Positions 6,971 through 10,366 of a stretch of DNA of 10,366 nucleotides are shown here, in pieces; within the stretch, counting starts at the first letter, position 1, and every line of letters starts with the position of its first letter. The position numbers and the translations under genes were made by a program. Below the pieces are notes generated by a model. It was not told the DNA's origin and did no database searches. It saw only the letters and a list, made by a program, of their open reading frames with translations. This stretch comes from Baffinella frigidus (lineage: Eukaryota > Cryptophyceae > Cryptomonadales > Baffinellaceae), in the NCBI GenBank assembly GCA_026770585.1, contig MU648338.1:2619-12984 (forward strand), read 5' to 3'.

Positions 6971-7087
6971 ATGTTCCGGGCCTTGGCTCCCCGCCGATTC
7001 CCTCGCTCCGATCCCTCACGCGGATGCGTGTGGGCCACTGATTACTGATTACTGAATTTATTACAGTAGCGCGAATCGAGCACAAAG

Positions 7088-7368
7088 TCCTTTAGGTCCT
7101 TGAGGTTCTTCGAGCTCCCAACATAGGCGGACACCGGAACTTGTTCTGCAGAAAGGCCATGCTTCCTTTCGGATCACATCACCACCCTGGAGGCCACCTT
7201 AGGGTATTTTGGAAGTCCCAAAAGTCAACTCCCCTTGAAAAGGACTGAGGGCTCAGTCCTTTTCAAGGGGAGTTGACTTTTGGGACGTCCAAAATACCCT
7301 AAGGTGGCCTCCAGGGTGGAGCCTGTACAGAGGATCGCGGCAGAAACCGGCTAAAGGGTATCCTCATC
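7088..7368 (-). repeat. Dispersed repeat Z, copy 2, interrupted by a hairpin element
   Basis: Inverted relative to copy 1 at 154-304 and similar along nearly all of it. It is split at about 7181 by the 138-bp hairpin element. The sequence beside the insertion differs slightly from copy 1 (GCCTGTACAGA against a longer C-rich stretch), suggesting a small deletion. Confidence 0.8.
7182..7319. mobile_element. Near-perfect 68-bp inverted repeat (hairpin element)
   Basis: Arms 7182-7249 and 7252-7319 are inverted copies with a single mismatch and a 2-nt spacer. The outer end reads CCACCCTGGAGGCCACCTTA. Repeat Z copy 1 lacks it, so it is an insertion. No target duplication longer than a base or two is obvious. 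It is a foldback/MITE-like element, or an insertion made by a fold-back replication event. Confidence 0.88.
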
Positions 7369-7478
7369 ATCACGCCTGGATCAAGCGCGAACCAAGATGT
7401 TCTGAGAGTTGCCTTCCGTAAGCTGTTTTGCGCGGGAAGGTTCTCGCGCGGTACAATTCACAGCTCAGTGCACCCGCA

Positions 7479-7611
7479 TTGCTTCTGTCAGTACTCAGCA
7501 TTGAGCACTCAGTGCTCAGTACTCAGTTCTCAGTGCTCTGTGCTTCATCTTAGACACTGCTTACACCCCCCCCCTCCTGTACTGGCCCGACTCCAATGGG
7601 CTATCAGTTGC
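7479..7611 (+). pseudogene. Detached fragment of PRXQ intron 3
   Basis: It matches 4462-4586 with small differences, including the CTCAGTG array and the C-rich run followed by TACTGGCCCGACTCC. Similarity stops about 21 nt before the acceptor that would precede exon 4. It belongs to the same broken duplicate as the exon 1 copy; ORFs across it, such as 7468-7785, are intron-derived. Confidence 0.88.
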
Positions 7612-7952
7612 AGAAGTACCGGGGTTACTCGAAACTATGGACCCACACCGCCCCCTTCCATGCTTCTAGGACTACAGTACATGAAGCCTTACTGCACATG
7701 TAGGACTTCAAGGCGCCGCGAGTCCCGACCCTCGAAAACCCTTTGTACACGCAGTGTATTGTTACAGGTAGAGTGCGCCTTGTGATGCATGCGAAGATGG
7801 TCACGATCATGCGTTGATCTCTTCCTCCTGAAAGTCCTGCCCGGGGAAGCCCCAGTTGACATCCACGCTCACCCCCCCCCTCTCGTGCATCCACCCGCCT
7901 GCCCAAACAGGGTCTTCGTTCAGCTGTCGCGAGTCGAGAAAGTGAGAAGGAA
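7612..7952. other. Unassigned region
   Basis: I see no gene, repeat or RNA that I can support. Short ORFs on both strands overlap without recognisable motifs. A C-rich run lies at about 7870-7880. Confidence 0.4.
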
Positions 7953-7954
7953 TA

Positions 7955-8072
7955 CAGGTGTACCTCACTCATAAGAAACCGCCTCCCCCCAGGACCCTAA
8001 AGTAGGCCTATGCGTAGGACCCTAGGGTGGTCCCTAGGGGGTTGGGCGTTTCTTATGCGCGAGGTACCCCTG
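7955..8072 (+). mobile_element. Family 1 foldback element, copy 1E
   Basis: The left end CAGGTGTACCTCACTCATAA and right end TTATGCGCGAGGTACCCCTG are flanked by TA (7953-7954, 8073-8074). The full-length core (AGGACCCTAAAGTAGGCCTA ... GGTGGTCCCTAGG) is present. It is 118 bp, the same length as 1D, with several substitutions. Confidence 0.92.
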
Positions 8073-8074
8073 TA

Positions 8075-8425
8075 CCGGGCACAGGCGGGCCCCTGGAAGG
8101 TGAGGCCTTGTTCAGGTGTGAGGAACTGAGAAAGTGAGAAGGAATCACGCGGAGGGAAGGGCCCCTGTGAGGTGAGTCGCGGAAATGGACAGGCAGCGAT
8201 TCATGGGCACGCTCCAGGGATTTTGAGGTGAGTGGGCCAACGCGGTTGTTGTCGGGGGGGGGATGGTGGTGCAGTGGTTGGGATGGAGACCCGGGAGGAG
8301 GTCGGCAGTGTCCGCGGCAACTTGGTTGCACTTGTCGTCGGACAACTCCCATCCGGCGAGAACATATCGCGATCGGCACTCGGCGTCTCCGACCAATCCG
8401 TCCACGCACGCGTCTGTCACCTGCC
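8075..8425. other. Unassigned region with a short flank repeat
   Basis: An 18-nt sequence GAGAAAGTGAGAAGGAAT at 8128-8145 repeats the one ending at the left TA of element 1E (7936-7953). Overlapping ORFs on both strands (for example 8145-8420 minus) have no recognised domain and are not called as genes. Confidence 0.5.
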
Positions 8426-8513
8426 GGGTTTAGGGTTTAGGGTTTGGGGTTTAGGGTTGACGGTTTGGAGTTTGGGGTTGAGGGTTGATGGTTGAGGGTT
8501 GAGGGTTGATGGT

Positions 8514-8544
<31 letters not shown>

Positions 8545-8566
8545 AGGTTGAGGGTTTAGTGTTAGT
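8426..8566 (+). repeat. Second interstitial telomere-like array (T2)
   Basis: It begins with clean TTTAGGG units, then becomes mainly TTGAGGG with TTGATGG and TTGAAGG variants at a 7-nt period. G-rich strand on plus, the same orientation as T1 and the terminal array. The minus-strand reading as repeated N-P-Q-P-S-T-L is only the complement of this array. Confidence 0.93.
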
Positions 8567-8715
8567 GACGCAACCCTCCTTCACCCCCCTGCTCCCTCCT
8601 TCACACCATTTCGTCTTGCATGGAGCCCGTCGCCTCCGAGGGCACCAAAAAATTGCTCCACGGCCGTCGGGGGAGTGGACTCCGATTCGCGGGAGCGGAC
8701 ACAGTCTCAGCAATC
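8567..8715. other. Unassigned spacer between T2 and element 5
   Basis: C-rich sequence (CCTCCTTCACCCCCCTGCTC) followed by mixed sequence. No feature is supported. Confidence 0.4.
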
Positions 8716-8855
8716 TCATATGCAAACACTTATAATTAACAAACTGGATTTCAATCAAAATTACTACATGTTTGCTGTAATATTACTGGTAAAGACCGTT
8801 CTGTCTAGTAAATTTCATTGGATCAAATCTATGAATTGTAAGTGTTTGCGTATGG
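8716..8855 (+). mobile_element. AT-rich element 5 with about 20-bp terminal inverted repeats
   Basis: Left end CATATGCAAACACTTATAAT and right end ATTGTAAGTGTTTGCGTATG are inverted repeats with two mismatches, bounding about 140 bp of AT-rich DNA in a GC-rich context. A 4-bp direct repeat AATC flanks it (8712-8715 and 8856-8859), a possible target duplication. No ORF is supported. Confidence 0.7.
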
Positions 8856-9091
8856 AATCGGCGCACCCTCATCCACACCCGACGCACGGGGACGATCACA
8901 CACCAGGCCTGCGCCGATGGCCCCCCCCGCAACACACCACCTCCAGCCACACCACGCGTTTCTGACAACCTCTCAGTGTTTCGAGGCACGGAACAAGTAC
9001 CTCGACCCCCTGCGGGTCCTTGGCCGGATGTTTCTGGTGGTACATGACGCACGGTCGCGTGAGAACGATCTGCCGGAGCCCGGCACCGCTC

Positions 9092-9548
9092 GCCTGATGG
9101 GTGATCAGTCGTCAGACGCAGCAAGGGTGCCGGCACACCACACGAGGCTACACTTGGCCTTTTGTTCAAATTCGCCACTAGCCTGATGGGTGATCAGTCG
9201 TCAGACGGAGGGTGCCAGCCTGCCCCTCTCTTTCTGGCGTAGCATCCAAAGCGAGCGTCGAAAAAGCGCAGGAACGTGGAGCGTGCTCGCCCATCACGTG
9301 CTGGGTGATCAGTCGTAAGACGCAGCGAGGGTGCCGGCATGCCACACGTGGCTACAATTGGCCTTTTGTTCAAGTTCCTTATTTGAGGGTCGTCTCTGCA
9401 TTGTGACGTCTCCGAAGGTGTAAGCCCCGGATACTTGACCAATTCTCGTACAAATCCTGCCCCTCTTTTTGGCATCCAGAAACCGCATGCACCCCAACGC
9501 GAGCGTCGAAAGAGCGCAGCAACGTGGAGCGTGCTCGCCCATCACGTG
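9092..9548. repeat. Imperfect subtelomeric repeats R and S
   Basis: Repeat R (GGGTGATCAGTCGT...GGCCTTTTGTTCAA) occurs at 9092-9180, shortened at 9181-9218, and at 9300-9385. Repeat S (CCTGCCCCTCT ... AACGTGGAGCGTGCTCGCCC, ATCACGTG) occurs at 9219-9299 and 9456-9548. The order R-R/S-R-S suggests tandem duplication of an R+S unit with indels. Long minus-strand ORFs here repeat the same peptides because of these repeats; I do not call them genes. Confidence 0.8.
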
Positions 9549-9794
9549 AAGTACGCCCCGGAAGTGAAGTATGTGGTTGGGAGAGGGTGAGGCCTTGCAG
9601 AGGAGCAGCGAGTCGAGGTGAGACGTTGAGGCTACCGAGTGGTACCTGGCCGTGAGCACGGGGCTTGGGGATAGCTCTCCCTCTACATAGAGACCCGTCC
9701 GGGTTCCGTAAGCGCAAAATTGTGTGGTACACGGGCCGCGCAGAGCGTCCCTCCTTTCCACACACCGCGCGGGCTACCAAGGGATGTTGAATAA
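9549..9794. other. Unassigned region
   Basis: No supported gene or repeat. Overlapping minus-strand ORFs (9309-9761 and 9379-9780) run across it but have no recognisable motif. Confidence 0.4.
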
Positions 9795-9860
9795 CCCCTA
9801 CGCGATAAGACCTAGGACCCTACGGTAGGCAACCCGTAGGGACATAGGGGGGTTCCTATG
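9795..9860 (+). mobile_element. Relic of a family 1 element core
   Basis: CGCGATAAGACCTAGGACCC-TACGGTAGGC followed by CCCGTAGGGACATAGGGGGG keeps the family 1 core order, but both terminal CAGGGGTACC ends are lost. It is an old, eroded copy. Confidence 0.65.
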
Positions 9861-9962
9861 CCCAAGGGCGCGCGCATCCACAGCGCAGCCACGCCACCCC
9901 GTGAATAGCAACTGCCCAACTGTTCCGCAGATTTCTCTGGCGCTAGAGCAATCTCATCCGGA

Positions 9963-10156
9963 CGAGTATTTTCCGAAAAAACGATTTTAAAAGTATTTTC
10001 AACGAAAATTATCTTCGTATACGTTGTATACTTGGTGATATACGACTCTGGGTAGGTCAATTTGCCTGTGCTTTTTAAAATGGTCACGTCCGTGTAGTAA
10101 TTTTCGTTGCAAATCGGTTCCATGGTCCCCGAAATCGTATTTTCGGAAAATACTCG
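9963..10156. mobile_element. AT-rich element 4 with 25-bp terminal inverted repeats
   Basis: The left end starts CGAGTATTTTCCGAAAA and the right end is its inverse, matching over 26 bp with two mismatches. An inner inverted repeat CAACGAAAATTA / TAATTTTCGTTG supports a foldback design. It is AT-rich in a GC-rich setting, 194 bp long, and ends 97 bp before the terminal telomere. The 103-codon minus-strand ORF (9812-10123) runs through one arm and beyond; I recognise nothing in it and treat it as fortuitous. No clear target duplication. Confidence 0.75.
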
Positions 10157-10213
10157 CCGCGATTAAATCTGCGACTGCCAGATCTGCCCGAGACGCCGGC
10201 GATCAATCGCTGG

Positions 10214-10253
10214 AAGAGAGGATATGGGCCGCCAAGAGAGGATATGGGCCGCC
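10214..10253 (+). repeat. 20-nt tandem duplication abutting the telomere
   Basis: AAGAGAGGATATGGGCCGCC is present twice in tandem, exactly, and the second copy directly meets the telomeric array. Confidence 0.97.
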
Positions 10254-10366
10254 GGTTTAGGGTTTAGGGTTTAGGGTTTGGGGTTTAGGGTTTAGGGTTT
10301 AGGGTTTAGGGTTTAGGGTTTAGGGTTTAGGGTTTAGGGTTTAGGGTTTAGGGTTTAGGGTTTAGG
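10254..10366 (+). repeat. Terminal TTTAGGG telomere array
   Basis: About 16 TTTAGGG units with a single TTTGGGG variant run to the window's last base. The G-rich strand is 5'->3' toward the edge, the polarity of a real right-hand chromosome end. TTTAGGG is the plant-type repeat, also used by several other algal lineages. Confidence 0.96.

Larger units (their letters stand above)
5564..6991 (+). repeat. Partial segmental duplicate of the 2810-3440 region
   Basis: Collinear similarity to 2810-3440 begins at CCGCGAGCAGCCA and ends in PRXQ intron 1 at TTCCGGGCCTTGGCTCCC. It covers the minus-strand gene's 5' end, the divergent intergenic region, PRXQ exon 1 and the first part of intron 1. It is longer than the source because of transposon insertions at 5626-5731, 5807-5912, 5930-6176 and 6421-6590 plus about 100 nt in the intron. 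Where no insertion intervenes the copies match over most positions. Confidence 0.92.
6594..7611 (+). pseudogene. Truncated PRXQ duplicate: exon 1 plus intron pieces
   Basis: The ATG at 6594-6596, the signal peptide (M-L-T-R-V-V-L-S-V-L-A-T-A-G), the F-Q-A-P context and the first donor (AG|GTAGAC at 6823/6824) match PRXQ exon 1. Exon 1 is 230 nt against 152 in the intact gene, owing to a 78-nt in-frame Pro/Ser-rich insertion, and it keeps the same splice phase. About 44 nt of intron 1 follow directly, and a further intron piece follows an insertion. Exons 2, 3 and 4, with the catalytic cysteine, are absent; an intron 3 fragment at 7479-7611 is the last recognisable part. It cannot make a peroxiredoxin. 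Whether a targeting-peptide-only transcript exists is unknown. Confidence 0.9.

Noticed and set aside
8145-8420. Minus-strand 91-codon ORF abutting the second telomere tract
   Set aside because: An overlapping ORF on the other strand is equally long, no motif was recognised, and there is no paralogous copy for support.
8417-8758. Minus-strand ORF with repeated N-P-Q-P-S-T-L peptide
   Set aside because: The repeat is the complement of the TTGAGGG telomere-like array and the rest runs into an AT-rich inverted-repeat element; there is no independent coding evidence.
8783-9780. Overlapping minus-strand ORFs with shared peptides such as D-G-R-A-R-S-T
   Set aside because: The shared peptides come from DNA repeats R and S, which fall in several frames and include indels, so they do not indicate a protein family.
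9812-10123. Minus-strand 103-codon ORF near the telomere
   Set aside because: It overlaps element 4 and runs into a family 1 relic. I see no domain, and AT-rich foldback DNA can give open frames by chance.

Overview
The window looks like a chromosome end from the nuclear genome of a eukaryotic alga with a red-lineage secondary plastid. Four things point there. (1) The last 113 bases are an almost pure TTTAGGG array whose G-rich strand runs 5'->3' toward the window edge, as at a true right-hand telomere. (2) The one well-supported gene has three GT-AG introns. (3) Its protein begins with an ER-type signal peptide ending ...GAGA|FQAP, the phenylalanine-led cleavage context used for plastid import in cryptophytes, haptophytes, diatoms and pelagophytes. 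(4) Coding sequence is GC-rich. I cannot name the species; a cryptophyte, haptophyte or pelagophyte would all fit.

Layout. 1-1313: old, degenerate telomeric tract (TTTAGGG variants, a 12-unit TTTATGG block, and a non-telomeric island carrying repeat Z). 1314-2367: no complete gene; a possible 3' gene remnant, a 21-nt minisatellite, a 30-nt direct repeat and a stray transposon end. 2368-4784: the genic core, with a hypothetical protein on the minus strand and a four-exon peroxiredoxin Q gene on the plus strand, diverging from a 267-bp shared intergenic region with two CACGTG boxes. 4970-5508: three miniature transposons. 5564-7611: a broken partial duplicate of the core. It keeps the 5' end of the minus-strand gene, the divergent promoter, exon 1 of the peroxiredoxin gene and pieces of introns 1 and 3, and is riddled with insertions. 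7612-8425: unrecognised sequence with one more transposon. 8426-8566: second interstitial telomere-like array (TTGAGGG-rich). 8567-10253: unrecognised subtelomeric sequence with foldback elements and imperfect repeats. 10254-10366: terminal telomere.

The peroxiredoxin appears built for the thylakoid lumen. The ER signal and transit peptide are followed by a twin-arginine signal (S-R-R-E-F-F-K), then a BCP/PrxQ domain with the peroxidatic cysteine but no resolving cysteine at the usual place. The twin-arginine motif is split by intron 1, so the duplicated orphan exon 1 encodes only the signal and transit part.

The rest is dominated by short, non-coding foldback elements. Family 1 (CAGGGGTACC ends, TA target) has five copies and two relics. 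Family 2 (TGTGGGTATC ends, 5-bp target duplication) has three. There are also single copies of four other inverted-repeat elements. Comparing the two copies of the duplicated region exposes near-empty sites for several insertions, so their order can be partly read from this window alone.
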